Made by a program: the position numbers and the translations under genes. Below are positions 5,825-14,373 of a stretch of 40,582 bases of DNA, in pieces. The stretch is taken from IMG/VR virus record IMGVR_UViG_3300020183_000184, positions 1 through 40,582 of that record. One strand, 5' to 3'. Each line of letters starts with the position of its first letter. Position 1 is the first letter of the stretch. The notes under the pieces were generated by a model. The model saw nothing but the letters and a program-made list of their open reading frames with translations. It did not search any database and was not told where the DNA came from. The DNA comes from a virus.

Positions 5825-7875
5825 CGTTTTCTCCACCCCCGGCGTCTTCCAGATGTTTTAGCTTTTTTAGATGATTTACTATCCCCAGGACCAGTAGGCG
5901 AATCTCCACCGCCGCCCCCACCGCTACCGCCGCTACCGCTGCTCGGCTGTGATGAACTGGGCGAGGATGAAACTACGGAACCTGTAGTTATTACTGATGT
6001 AGATAATACAACACCAGCAGCAAGCACGACTCGACGTGTTCCGACATCGACTACTGAACCCTCGGGGACATATGTATCAAATCCGTCACCATAAACGTCG
6101 ATTGATTCTTCAAAAGCAGATTTTATTTCATTATCTGCCGAACTTAGAACTTCTGACAATTTGGTTTTATCTTCTTCTGTTAGTTCTACGGTGTTAATTG
6201 AGTCAAATATTTCAGATGCCTGTTCTTGGGAAATAGATTCCAATACTTCTGGAGATGTTGCCAGCTCTTGAGCTATTTCTGTATCTATTTCTCCGGACTT
6301 AACAAGAGCATCAATCGCTGCAACAATCTGTTCTTCTGTTGCCTCACCACTTGTCAAAACGTCAACAAGTTGTTCTGCCACCTCTGCAGTTATCCCAATA
6401 TCACCAGAAGCAATAGCGTCAACTACTGCGTCAATGACTTCTGGAGTTACTTCTCCATCTAGTACTTCAGATAGATTCTCAGTTGTTACTTCAACTACTT
6501 CATTATTTTCATCCTGCGGCGCTTCATTTTTCTCGTCTGGCGCTGGTTCAGGTACCGTTGTTTCAGTACCTTGGATTCCCTTTGCTCCATCCATTTCCTC
6601 CGGCTGGGTTGTAGTTGGTTCAATAATATCTGGAGGAATTGTGGTGACTGCGACAACTATTGTTGTAGTAGCTTCTGGTTCAGTAGTTGAAACAATTTTC
6701 TCTATGGTTGTAGTTGTTTCTGGATAAACAAAAGTTGTAGTTGTTTCTGGGTCTGGTGGCTCAGGTTTTGGTTCAGTAGTGCTAGTGCTAGTGGTACTGC
6801 TGGTAGTGCTAGTACTGGTGGTAGTGCTAGTGCTGGTAGTGGTGGTAGTGCTGGTAGTGCTAGTACTGGTGGTAGTGCTAGTGCTGGTAGTGGTAGGTGG
6901 AATGGTAGTTGTGGTAGTGGGCGGAGTAGGGTCAATCACCACAGCATCAACAGTTGCTTGGGGTCCGTACATACAGGACCCAGCACCCTCTCCGACGCAT
7001 GGGGCCGTCCCTGCCTGAATCTTAAATCTCACTGGTCCGTATCCAGTTGTTCCAGGCCACATCCACGGGCCGAGGCTGTATGAAGTATTTACGGCGTATG
7101 TCCACACTCCCCAACCACCAGCTTCTACCCCATCAACGAGGTCATAAAATAAAATGTTGTACATATATGGGGCAGTGTTGCTTGGTGTTGGGGCGTTCCA
7201 ACTCAAAACAACATTTCCATCGTTGTCTGCTACCGCTGTGAGATTTTGAACAGAGTTAAAGTATGGCGCTATCGTTGTAGTTGTAGTACTGGTAGTAGTC
7301 GTGGTTGGTACAACGACAGTCTTCGTAAAAGCAGAGGCGGGAACTACCTGCCACCCCGAACCTATATCCCAGTAGAGAGTCGTATTGGCTCCGCCACCAT
7401 TTTCGTAATACCAATATGTGATTGGCTTGGAAACTCCAGCGCTAAAAGAAACGTACTGTGACGGGTTGCCCCAGCCGCCCTTGTCAACCCAGTTGTTGTC
7501 TATCAAAACATTGTCTATATAGAGTTTGGTTCCGTCATCCGCAGCGGGCAAGAACCTAAACGAGCCAGTCACGGGCAGGGTTATGTGACCTTCATACTTA
7601 ACAATAAAGTCTTCGTACATGTTGAACAGCGGTGCATTGTCAAAGTTCTGATTAATCTGAGTGAGAGTGGTGGTTCCAACGACCGGGCGACCGCTGACCG
7701 TGGGGAGTGGAGGCGAATTGTTGTAGCCAAAGTTGTTGTAAACGGTTACACTAAGTCCTGGTTCGGCTTGGGCAGAAATACCGCCAATTCCTACCATAGG
7801 CGAAATAAATGAGCCGCCAATCGTCGCAAGTAAAATCCAGCTGCCACTTCTGCGGCGAAGTTTCCCGGGGGACAT
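5821..7875 (-). CDS. Secreted PA14-FnIII-Thr-rich membrane-anchored surface protein
   Basis: 684 aa with AGGAGG before the ATG. Segments in order: a signal peptide (about 1-38; RRR then a hydrophobic core, cleavage near AQA); a PA14-like sugar-binding domain (about 40-185, with SFRFLPAADDGTKLYIDN); a Thr-rich linker; a fibronectin III domain (about 208-315, with DGNVVLSWNAP); a long Thr/Ser linker (about 320-370); more Pro/Glu/Thr-rich sequence; a helical repeat domain (about 430-590, with ATEEQIVAAIDALV and SPEVLESISQEQASEIF); a TM helix (about 616-635); a Gly/Ser spacer; and a basic tail (SGRRRGWRKR). This is the architecture of an actinobacterial cell-surface protein, not a typical virion protein. 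It may coat or modify the infected cell surface, or be a displayed adhesin. A decoration protein is an alternative. Confidence 0.75.
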   Translation of the reverse strand: MSPGKLRRRSGSWILLATIGGSFISPMVGIGGISAQAEPGLSVTVYNNFGYNNSPPLPTVSGRPVVGTTTLTQINQNFDNAPLFNMYEDFIVKYEGHITLPVTGSFRFLPAADDGTKLYIDNVLIDNNWVDKGGWGNPSQYVSFSAGVSKPITYWYYENGGGANTTLYWDIGSGWQVVPASAFTKTVVVPTTTTTSTTTTTIAPYFNSVQNLTAVADNDGNVVLSWNAPTPSNTAPYMYNILFYDLVDGVEAGGWGVWTYAVNTSYSLGPWMWPGTTGYGPVRFKIQAGTAPCVGEGAGSCMYGPQATVDAVVIDPTPPTTTTTIPPTTTSTSTTTSTSTTSTTTTTSTSTTTSTSTTSSTTSTSTTEPKPEPPDPETTTTFVYPETTTTIEKIVSTTEPEATTTIVVAVTTIPPDIIEPTTTQPEEMDGAKGIQGTETTVPEPAPDEKNEAPQDENNEVVEVTTENLSEVLDGEVTPEVIDAVVDAIASGDIGITAEVAEQLVDVLTSGEATEEQIVAAIDALVKSGEIDTEIAQELATSPEVLESISQEQASEIFDSINTVELTEEDKTKLSEVLSSADNEIKSAFEESIDVYGDGFDTYVPEGSVVDVGTRRVVLAAGVVLSTSVITTGSVVSSSPSSSQPSSGSGGSGGGGGGDSPTGPGDSKSSKKAKTSGRRRGWRKR
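6800..6894. repeat. Two identical 44-bp units, 51-bp period, in the Thr/Ser linker
   Basis: The 44-bp sequences at 6800-6843 and 6851-6894 are identical by eye and are separated by 7 bp. They lie in the Thr/Ser-coding linker (about 6776-6900), itself built of near-repeats of AGTGCT and GGTAGT. The 51-bp period is a multiple of three, so gain or loss keeps the frame. Confidence 0.85.
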
Positions 7876-7965
7876 AGAAACCTCCTGAATTTAAATCTTA
7901 CCACTTATTAAAAACTTCTAAATTTAACGCTTTGTGATAAAATTCAAGGTGGCGAAGGAGAATTC
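7876..7965. promoter_or_regulatory. Divergent promoter region
   Basis: This 90-bp AT-rich gap separates two divergently transcribed units. On the reverse strand TTTAGA, 16 nt, TAAGAT lies upstream of the surface-protein RBS. On the forward strand a TAAAAT -10-like hexamer within GTGATAAAATTC lies about 20 nt upstream of the holin RBS (GAAGGAG). The -35 elements are poor, so the calls are tentative, but this is the only place for a promoter of the forward fibre operon. Confidence 0.4.
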
Positions 7966-8181
7966 ATGAATACAAAATTCGCAAAAGAAGCAGCAGAGAG
8001 GGCAGTAAGAACTTTCTTCCAGGGATATCTGGCTTACTGGATGGTAAATGGGGCGGATTTTGACAGCCTGATTGCAGGCGACAGCTTAAAGGCTGGAGTC
8101 GTTGCCCTTGCGCTATCAGTAGCCATGAGCCTTGGTTTAAAAAACGTTGGGCCAAATAAAGGCTCAGCGAGCGCCGTCTGA
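7966..8181 (+). CDS. r1t-type holin
   Basis: 71 aa with GAAGGAG before the ATG. The sequence follows the r1t-like holin pattern: an N-terminal amphipathic stretch KEAAERAVRTFFQGYLAYWM, a short turn containing DFDSLIAGDSLKAG, then a TM helix VVALALSVAMSLGLKNVG and a short Ala/Ser/Val tail. Such holins permeabilise the membrane to release endolysin. It opens the forward late operon, immediately before the fibre genes. This is the clearest holin of the several candidates in the window. Confidence 0.85.
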   Translation: MNTKFAKEAAERAVRTFFQGYLAYWMVNGADFDSLIAGDSLKAGVVALALSVAMSLGLKNVGPNKGSASAV

Positions 8182-8256
8182 TTATTCCTAAATCAAAAGG
8201 CATTCCTCATCTACAATAATTTCATGCGTTTCTAGCAGCAGAGGAGCTGGCCAAAC

Positions 8257-8628
8257 ATGCTTTCAGGCGTTTACAACATAACCTGCGAGCAGGGAGCTAC
8301 GTTCGTAAGGCTGATTGAGCTTGAGTATCCAGACCCACTAGAACCAGATGTGTATCTAGATTTTGACCTATCTGGATTTACCGCTCGTCTTCAGGTACGT
8401 CGAACTATAGAAAGCTCAACATTTTTTGTTGAACTAACGTCCGAAAATGGTGGGATAGAAATGCAGCCGGGTGGAATATTAAACGCAATGCGTGTATATA
8501 TGGATGACGAACTTACTTCAACAATTCCATCTGATGGTGTTTATGACTTAGAAATAGAGTCGGCGGCCGGGGAAGTGTCAAGAGTTATAAGAGGAACATT
8601 TACTCTATTGCCGCAGGTAACACGATGA
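8257..8628 (+). CDS. Tail/baseplate accessory protein
   Basis: 123 aa, with GAGGAG about 10 nt before the ATG. It begins MLSGVYNITCEQGATFVRLI and contains FTARLQVRRTIESSTFFVEL, ENGGIEM and YDLEIESAAGEVSRVIRGTF. This matches a beta-rich phage protein of 100-130 aa often found directly upstream of tail-fibre genes ('i.qGatf...l...d...ydL...GyTarmqvR...g.i.L'). It is probably a baseplate-upper or fibre-attachment beta-sandwich. Its stop overlaps the next gene as ATGA. The precise role in the virion is not known. Confidence 0.65.
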   Translation: MLSGVYNITCEQGATFVRLIELEYPDPLEPDVYLDFDLSGFTARLQVRRTIESSTFFVELTSENGGIEMQPGGILNAMRVYMDDELTSTIPSDGVYDLEIESAAGEVSRVIRGTFTLLPQVTR

Positions 8629-8933
8629 GCAACGTTCCCAACAATGTAGTCATAGTTCAAGATGTTCCCAATCAGGTAATAGTCAACCAAGACGCACCGA
8701 ATCAGGTAGTCGTCAGAACTGGCGGACAGGCTGGAAACACAAGAAGACATACTCATTCGCAGGCAATGGCCTCTACTGAATGGGTGATTAACCACACGCT
8801 CGGAGGGAAGCCATCCGTTACTATCGTCGATTCTGCAGATACGGTAGTAGTTGGTGAGGTAACATATAACAGTAATTCGCAAGTGACGGTAACGTTTACT
8901 GCGGCTTTCTCCGGATATGCATATCTAACATAA
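8625..8933 (+). CDS. Small tail-fibre/neck-type protein
   Basis: 102 aa; ATGA overlap with the upstream gene. The N-terminus has a repeated motif: NNVVIVQDVPNQVIVNQDAP then NQVVVRTGG. The C-terminal half (about 45-102) is the module HTHSQAMASTEWVINHTLGG followed by PSVTIVDSADTVVVGEVTYN. This is a common phage fibre beta-domain ('W.inHnLg..PsVtvvds...vv.geV.Y.s...v.v.F...fsG.aYlt'). It is related to the IGDG/THNFGT repeats in the next two genes. Probable role: an adaptor or small fibre on the tail tip. Confidence 0.7.
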   Translation: MSNVPNNVVIVQDVPNQVIVNQDAPNQVVVRTGGQAGNTRRHTHSQAMASTEWVINHTLGGKPSVTIVDSADTVVVGEVTYNSNSQVTVTFTAAFSGYAYLT

Positions 8934-8945
8934 AGGCGAGGCCAA

Positions 8946-10427
8946 ATGGCGACTAAATTCGTAACAAACTTAGACCTCGTACAGAATCAAATCCTCAATG
9001 GTCGGTTTGAGTCTGTCGCCAGTGACCCAGAATCTGGCAACTTTGAAGGTCGCCTAATATACAACAGCACCGAAAAGACAATAAAAGTCTACACCGGTTC
9101 TGCATGGAGAAAGATGCTCCATGGTGTCTCTATCGCTGGTGATTCTTCTTCTGCTCTAAGCGTTTCTGAGTCAAATGGCGCTATTACCCTTACGCCAAAT
9201 CTAGCAACCGGTTCAGATGACGGAGTTATGTCCGCAGAGGACAAGGCAAAGCTTGATGCCGCAACAGCCTCCGATTCGATAAGCACCCTGGTCATTCGTG
9301 ATGCCAACGGAAGATTTCAGGTTGCGACTCCTGTAAGCGGCCTCGACGCTGCAAACAAGTCTTATGTTGACTCTGCCCGCACTGGCCTAGACGTAAAAGC
9401 ATCTGTCAAGGTTGCTACCACTGGTGCTATCACTCTTTCTACTGGCCTCGAAGCTGGCGATACAATTGACGGTTACACGCTTGTTGCAGGTGACCGTGTT
9501 CTTGTAAAAAACCAAGACACCCCATCCGAAAACGGTATTTATGTAGTCGCTGAGTCTGGAGCACCAAGCCGTTCCGACGACGCTGATTCTTCTGCAGAAG
9601 TCACTCCAGGGCTATTCACCTTCGTCGAGCAAGGTACTATCAACGCTGACTCTGGATGGGTTCTGATTACAGATGCACCAATTACTCTCGGCACAACCGG
9701 TCTATCATTCTCGCTCTTTTCCGTTGCTGGCAACATTCTGGCGGGCGATGGCCTCCTAAAGACGGGAGACGTTCTTTCTGTTCGCGTTGATGATGATGCG
9801 GCAAGCCCAACTCTCGAGATTTCTAGCGACAGGTTGCGCATCGCATCAACTGCTGCAGGTAGCGGTCTAAGCGGTGGCGGCGGTAGCCCGCTTGCGGTTA
9901 ATGTCGCTGCTGCTGGCGGTATAGAAATATCGTCAGACAACTTACAAATCAAGGTTGACGGCGCAGTTAATGGACTAGAGACAACATCGAACGGCCTACA
10001 TCTAAAGTCAAATATGGCTGGCACAGGCCTTACATTTACTGCCGGCGTTTTGTCTGTCGACGCAATCGACCTCGACTCGTCAAGCGGTGGGGGCGTAACA
10101 GGGCTACTGCCTATCGCTAACGGCGGTACAAATGCCTCGACAGAGTCGCAGGCTCGCACAAATCTTGCCGCTACTTCGCCAACTGGTGCAAATACCAATA
10201 CGCCAGTACTTGCCCGCGTAGCCTCTAAGGTAATCGGAGATGGTGCAAGCACCTCATACGCAGTGACCCATAATTTCGGAACTAGAGCAGTTGTTGTTCA
10301 GGTGTTCGATTCTTCCTCGTATGATACCGTAATTGCGGACGTAGTTCGCACCACAACAGATTCAGTAACTGTGACGTTTTCTTCCGCTCCGGCATCAAAC
10401 GCTTTTACGGTTGTTGTAACAGGCTAA
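8946..10427 (+). CDS. Tail fibre protein
   Basis: 493 aa with an AGGCGAGG SD. The N-terminus (KFVTNLDLVQNQILNGRFES) and the peg motif GRLIYNSTEKTIKVYTGSAW (about 35-56) are typical of virion-proximal fibre ends. The middle contains PVSGLDAANKSYVDSARTGL and NQDTPSENGIYVVAESG, repeats widespread in phage fibres, then SGGGGSPLAVN and LLPIANGGTNASTESQARTN. The C-terminal about 65 residues form an IGDGAST...VTHNFGTRAVVVQVF domain that recurs twice in the next gene. Long, low-Cys, Ser/Thr/Gly/Ala-rich composition indicates a trimeric beta-helical fibre. Probably a proximal or shaft fibre. Confidence 0.85.
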   Translation: MATKFVTNLDLVQNQILNGRFESVASDPESGNFEGRLIYNSTEKTIKVYTGSAWRKMLHGVSIAGDSSSALSVSESNGAITLTPNLATGSDDGVMSAEDKAKLDAATASDSISTLVIRDANGRFQVATPVSGLDAANKSYVDSARTGLDVKASVKVATTGAITLSTGLEAGDTIDGYTLVAGDRVLVKNQDTPSENGIYVVAESGAPSRSDDADSSAEVTPGLFTFVEQGTINADSGWVLITDAPITLGTTGLSFSLFSVAGNILAGDGLLKTGDVLSVRVDDDAASPTLEISSDRLRIASTAAGSGLSGGGGSPLAVNVAAAGGIEISSDNLQIKVDGAVNGLETTSNGLHLKSNMAGTGLTFTAGVLSVDAIDLDSSSGGGVTGLLPIANGGTNASTESQARTNLAATSPTGANTNTPVLARVASKVIGDGASTSYAVTHNFGTRAVVVQVFDSSSYDTVIADVVRTTTDSVTVTFSSAPASNAFTVVVTG

Positions 10428-10437
10428 GGTTTACATA

Positions 10438-10453
10438 GCACCTCGAGGGGTGC
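10438..10453. repeat. Small inverted repeat with CTCGAG core
   Basis: GCACC-TCGAGG-GGTGC forms a 5-bp stem in the 55-bp gap between two fibre genes. Its reverse complement shares CACCCCTCGAGG with the palindrome at 23255-23270 downstream of the fibre locus. No T-run follows. Confidence 0.5.
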
Positions 10454-10482
10454 CCAAATAGAAATCAGTTGAGGCTGGGTTC

Positions 10483-13400
10483 ATGACAAGATTCGTAGGC
10501 ACACCACTACGTGGAATTGAATTTTCATCTCCCAGTGACGAAGCGCTCTCTGCTCGTGTTGTAAGTGACGGCGTTGCACGGATTAGAATTGATGCCGGTG
10601 GCCGAATTACCTGGTCTAGTGGTTCTGCGACTGGCGACGTTAATCTGTATCGCGATAGCGCAAATACTCTTAAATCCGATGACAATTTTGTCGCTGCTGG
10701 CGGAGTAACAACATTTACAACAAACGGTGTCCCAGCAGCTGCAAGTCCTGACGGCACTATTGCTGTTGACACAACTAATGATGTTTTCTATTACAGAAGC
10801 GGCAGTGAATGGCTGCAAGTGTCTTCTGGTGCGAGTGTTGTTATCTCTCCCACAGAACCCGCCGGTGCATCCTCTGGGGACCTGTGGTTTGACTCGGATA
10901 CAGAAGTTCTCTACATTCTTAATGGGGCGACGTGGGTTAGCGTCAGTGGTTCGCTCACCCTTTCCGAACTGGACGACGTTTCAATCACCGCACTCGAGGT
11001 TGGGCATGTTCTCAAGTATAACGGTACCAACTGGGTTAACGACCTAGAGGCAGGGTATAACAACGCTCACACTGAAATCATTGGTGACGGCACAACGACA
11101 CTGTTTGTGCTCACTCATAATTTTGGGACACGTGACATTTTTGTTCAATGCCGCAACAATGCTTCGCCATATGAAAACATTAACGTTCGCTGGGAAGCAA
11201 CAACCGAAGACACGGTCACCCTTGACTTCTCTGTAGCGCCTTCAAGTAACGCAGTACGAGTCAATATCTATGCGAGTGTCGGTGTCGTTGGACCAAGCGC
11301 ATACTCGCAAACAATTGGCGACGGAACCAATGTCGACTATGTCATTACGCACAACATGCAAACCCGCGATGTTGTCGTGTCGGCACGGAATACTTCATCC
11401 CCGTACGAAGTCATTGACATCAACTGGGAGGCAACAAGTACCAACACAATTACTGCTAAGTTTCAGACACCTCCATCGAGTAACTCAATCCGTGTATCTG
11501 TTTACGCAGCCGCTGGTGTGGCTGGCGTAACAACTATCCAAGGTACAGCAAACGAAGTAGAAGTATCGAGTAGCACTGGTGGCGTAACCGTTGGTCTCCC
11601 AACAAATGTCACGGTCTCTGGTTCAATGTCCTCATCGACACTATTTGTTGATTCGATTGAAGTCGATACAACTGGTGCGACGAACGGTCAGTTCCTTGGC
11701 TTTAACGGCACAAAGTTTTTACCAACAGCAATCCCGACAATCAATACTCTCGATGATGTTGGCGACGTAACCATTACGTCGGCTGCTTCGGGTCAATTCC
11801 TTAAATGGAATGGCACCGCATGGGTAAACGATGCTATTGACTTGGGAACTGACACAACAGGAAATTATGTAGGAGATGTAACTGGCGGTACTGGCGTCAC
11901 CGTCACACACACCCCGGGTGAAGGCTCTAGCCCAACTATCGCAATTGGTCAGGCCGTTGGAACTGCAGATAATCCTACTTTTGCTGGAGCGACTCTCGGC
12001 AATATAAGAGTTGGCGTTACTGATGACTCTACAATTGACACAACTAGTGGTGGAATTAACATAGGTCGTGCTTCATTTGAAACTCCACCTAATGGTGGAA
12101 TTAACATATGGCCAGTACTTAGGGTTAACGCTGGTGCTGTCACTGGGGGACACGTTGGTATCTTTGGTGGCGAAGCGAACACCTCAGATGGGTCTGGCGC
12201 AGCACAGGGTGGCAGTGTAACTATTCTTGGGGGGTGGGGGGCTGACAGTTCGACATCAAATACAGGCGGTAGCGTTTTTATTGATGCCGGTCGAGGCTTT
12301 TCCGGGGGCATTCCGGGGTCAATAACCACTGACGGAAACATTTATATCGGCGATTACGACGCTGAAGCAGTGTATATTGGACGAACTGGTAAAACGACTA
12401 CTGTCAATGGAAACTTGACCGTTTCTGGTAACCTTACGGTCTCTGGAACAACTACTTCAATTAATACTGAAACACTGACAATTGATGACAACATCATTGT
12501 TCTGAACAACAATGCGACCGGTGCACCTTCTCAAAATGCCGGAATTGAAGTTGAACGCGGTTCTTCAGCGAATGTTGACCTTCGTTGGAATGAATCAACA
12601 GATAAATGGCAATTCACCAACGACGGAACAACATATAAAGACCTTGGCTCGGGTGGGGTTACAGTCTCCGACACAGCACCGTCGTCACCAGCGGCGGGGG
12701 ATATGTGGTACGAATCAGATACTGGCTCTCTCTATGTTTATTACGACTCATTCTGGGTAGAAATCGGTCCAGGTGCTGTCTATGACCAAATCATCGGGTC
12801 GATACAAGCCAAGGGTGATTTACTTGTTGGTACAGCATCACAAACGATTGGTCGCGTTGCGGTCGGTTCAAACGGTACACGCCTAACAGCAGACAGTTCT
12901 ACCTCGACTGGTGTCGCGTGGGTAGCTGACTCTACAAATACGGTAATTGACGCCAAGGGCGACCTTCTTGTTGGTAGCGCTGCGGATACTCTAGTTCGTC
13001 TTGCTGCAGGTTCTAATGGGCAGTATTTAGTTTCCGATTCCAGTCAGGCTTCTGGTGTTGGTTGGGTTAGTCAGAATACTCGTAATTTACTATATAACGG
13101 TGCGATGCAGGTATCGCAACGAGGAAACTCGGCTACTTTTATTAGCTCAGGGAGTAATTATTTAACAGCAGACAGATGGGCTGTTGGCGCAAGTTCTCTT
13201 GGTACATGGACTCAAGAAGTTGCTTCTGCTTCTGATGATTTCCCGACTGGTTCTGGTTTTCGCAAATCACTCAAAATGACTTGCACGACTCAAGATGCGT
13301 TTCCCTCTAGTACAGACGTAATGCTAATTCAACAAAAACTTGAAGGTCAGGATTTGCAGTCCATTTGCAAAGGAACGTCGTCTGCGCAACAACTAACCGT

Positions 13401-14058
13401 TTCATTTTGGGTTAAGTCGGGCCTTACTGGGACATACATTTGTGAGTTGTATGACATTGACAACACTCGCCAAACGAGCAAGGCATACACGGTAAATGCC
13501 GCAAATACTTGGGAATTTAAAACACTGACGTTTGCTGCGGATACAACTGGTGCTTTTGATAACGACGCAAACGGGTCAATGACTATGATGTTTTATCTTG
13601 GTACGGGTGCGAGTTGGCAAAGTGGCAGTTTGCAATCGTCATGGGCTTCTGCATCAACCGGAAATCGTGCAGTAGGACAGGTCAACCTCGCTTCGGGGCA
13701 AAATGCTTCTGTCAACTATTGGCAGATTACTGGTGTTCAATTAAATGTTGGGCCAGTAGCAGCACCGTTTGAGCATAAGTCATTCGGAGAGGAACTAGCA
13801 CTCTGCCAGCGATACTTTGAAGCACAAGGAACCCTAGCCGCATCTGGCGATTACCTGTTCGTCAATTCCCTCTATATCGCAAGCACAACTTGGTTCCTCA
13901 ATGTGCCTTTCAAGGTGACTAAGAGAGCCACACCCACTATCACAGTTTATACTTTTGGCACTTTTCTTGGCGTTGATAGAACTTTCAAAGATGGTTTCAA
14001 TGCGTTTTGGTCAAGCAACGGCGTGATGTACGGATTCACCGCATCGGCAGAACTATGA
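10483..14058 (+). CDS. Large tail fibre with C-terminal receptor-binding domain
   Basis: 1191 aa, the largest gene in the window. It has several peg motifs (SPDGTIAVDTTNDVFYY, SSGDLWFDSDTEVLYILNG, AAGDMWYESDTGSLYVYY), two IGDGT...LTHNFGTRD domains (about 205-345), the common segment NLTVSGTTTSINTETLTIDD, and two AKGDLLVG repeats (about 770-860). From about residue 867 (RNLLYNGAMQVSQRG) to the end lies a jelly-roll-type receptor-binding module. It ends with VAAPFEHKSFGEELALCQRY and a variable tip finishing in SAEL. The same module recurs in three later genes. The stop overlaps the following mini-gene as ATGA. It is likely a main host-recognition fibre. Confidence 0.85.
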   Translation: MTRFVGTPLRGIEFSSPSDEALSARVVSDGVARIRIDAGGRITWSSGSATGDVNLYRDSANTLKSDDNFVAAGGVTTFTTNGVPAAASPDGTIAVDTTNDVFYYRSGSEWLQVSSGASVVISPTEPAGASSGDLWFDSDTEVLYILNGATWVSVSGSLTLSELDDVSITALEVGHVLKYNGTNWVNDLEAGYNNAHTEIIGDGTTTLFVLTHNFGTRDIFVQCRNNASPYENINVRWEATTEDTVTLDFSVAPSSNAVRVNIYASVGVVGPSAYSQTIGDGTNVDYVITHNMQTRDVVVSARNTSSPYEVIDINWEATSTNTITAKFQTPPSSNSIRVSVYAAAGVAGVTTIQGTANEVEVSSSTGGVTVGLPTNVTVSGSMSSSTLFVDSIEVDTTGATNGQFLGFNGTKFLPTAIPTINTLDDVGDVTITSAASGQFLKWNGTAWVNDAIDLGTDTTGNYVGDVTGGTGVTVTHTPGEGSSPTIAIGQAVGTADNPTFAGATLGNIRVGVTDDSTIDTTSGGINIGRASFETPPNGGINIWPVLRVNAGAVTGGHVGIFGGEANTSDGSGAAQGGSVTILGGWGADSSTSNTGGSVFIDAGRGFSGGIPGSITTDGNIYIGDYDAEAVYIGRTGKTTTVNGNLTVSGNLTVSGTTTSINTETLTIDDNIIVLNNNATGAPSQNAGIEVERGSSANVDLRWNESTDKWQFTNDGTTYKDLGSGGVTVSDTAPSSPAAGDMWYESDTGSLYVYYDSFWVEIGPGAVYDQIIGSIQAKGDLLVGTASQTIGRVAVGSNGTRLTADSSTSTGVAWVADSTNTVIDAKGDLLVGSAADTLVRLAAGSNGQYLVSDSSQASGVGWVSQNTRNLLYNGAMQVSQRGNSATFISSGSNYLTADRWAVGASSLGTWTQEVASASDDFPTGSGFRKSLKMTCTTQDAFPSSTDVMLIQQKLEGQDLQSICKGTSSAQQLTVSFWVKSGLTGTYICELYDIDNTRQTSKAYTVNAANTWEFKTLTFAADTTGAFDNDANGSMTMMFYLGTGASWQSGSLQSSWASASTGNRAVGQVNLASGQNASVNYWQITGVQLNVGPVAAPFEHKSFGEELALCQRYFEAQGTLAASGDYLFVNSLYIASTTWFLNVPFKVTKRATPTITVYTFGTFLGVDRTFKDGFNAFWSSNGVMYGFTASAEL

Positions 14059-14219
14059 CTTACCGAATCAAACAAAACGAAGCACACATTGTTGTTTTTC
14101 GCACAACAGATGGTGCGTGGATACCTTGCGATGAGGCAAACATGGACTATCAGGCGTATCTGACATGGCTTGCTGAAGGCAACACACCTGAACCGTGGGA
14201 GGCCCCCCATGCCGATTGA
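14055..14219 (+). CDS. Mini tail-fibre-assembly-like protein (copy 1)
   Basis: 54 aa from ATG 14055, which overlaps the RBP stop as ATGA. MTYRIKQNEAHIVVFRTTDG leads to WIPCDEANMDYQAYLTWLAE and ends GNTPEPWEAPHAD. The 'Y..WLAeGNTPEP' ending is the hallmark of tail-fibre assembly chaperones, here reduced to one small domain. Copies 2 and 3 lie at 19631 and 21858, each directly after an RBP; a shortened copy lies at 18409. Presumably each helps trimerise or attach its upstream fibre. Its last 11 nt overlap the next ORF. Confidence 0.7.
   Translation: MTYRIKQNEAHIVVFRTTDGAWIPCDEANMDYQAYLTWLAEGNTPEPWEAPHAD
14178..14217 (+). repeat. Conserved module joint, copy 1
   Basis: A 40-nt element encodes the conserved C-terminal part GNTPEPWEAP.AD of the mini-chaperone and, in another frame, carries the SD GGGAGG and the start ATGCCGATT of the next gene. 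Copies lie at 19766-19805 and 21990-22029 with 1-3 differences (here T for C at the twelfth base and CC for TG before the ATG). Confidence 0.85.
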
Positions 14220-14373
14220 TTTTCCAAACTCACCAACTACTAATGATTTTTATACTGTTGGAAACCGCACATGGCGCTATGACGGCGAAAAATGGGTCAT
14301 CTTGAACGAGGCTGCTAACCAACAAAACCAGCTGTATGACATGATGGTCATGATGAATATGGAGACCAACTAA
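14209..14373 (+). CDS. Short fibre-tip peg protein
   Basis: 54 aa from ATG 14209, inside the end of the mini-chaperone, with GGGAGG as SD 6 nt upstream. MPIDFPNSPTTNDFYTVGNR is followed by TWRYDGEKWVILNEA, the 'P..g..y......W.y.g..W' peg motif found on many phage fibre proteins. The tail is a Gln/Met helix (NQQNQLYDMMVMMNMETN) that could trimerise. It ends in TAATG with the next fibre gene. Probably a connector or tip subunit. Confidence 0.6.
   Translation: MPIDFPNSPTTNDFYTVGNRTWRYDGEKWVILNEAANQQNQLYDMMVMMNMETN

Noticed and set aside
6776-6900. CRISPR-like array
   Set aside because: Repeats are part of an in-frame Thr/Ser coding linker with no unique spacers.
6434-7018. Forward frames opposite the Thr/Ser linker, giving Val/Leu-only peptides
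   Set aside because: Shadow translation of the low-complexity linker codons of the surface protein.
9539-10252. 237-codon reverse frame inside the first large fibre gene
   Set aside because: Antisense to a well-supported fibre gene; Pro/Ala/Ser-rich shadow with no start signal.
11949-12341. 130-codon reverse Pro-rich frame inside the large fibre
   Set aside because: Mirror of the Gly-rich coding strand (GGN codons read as CCN), not an independent gene.
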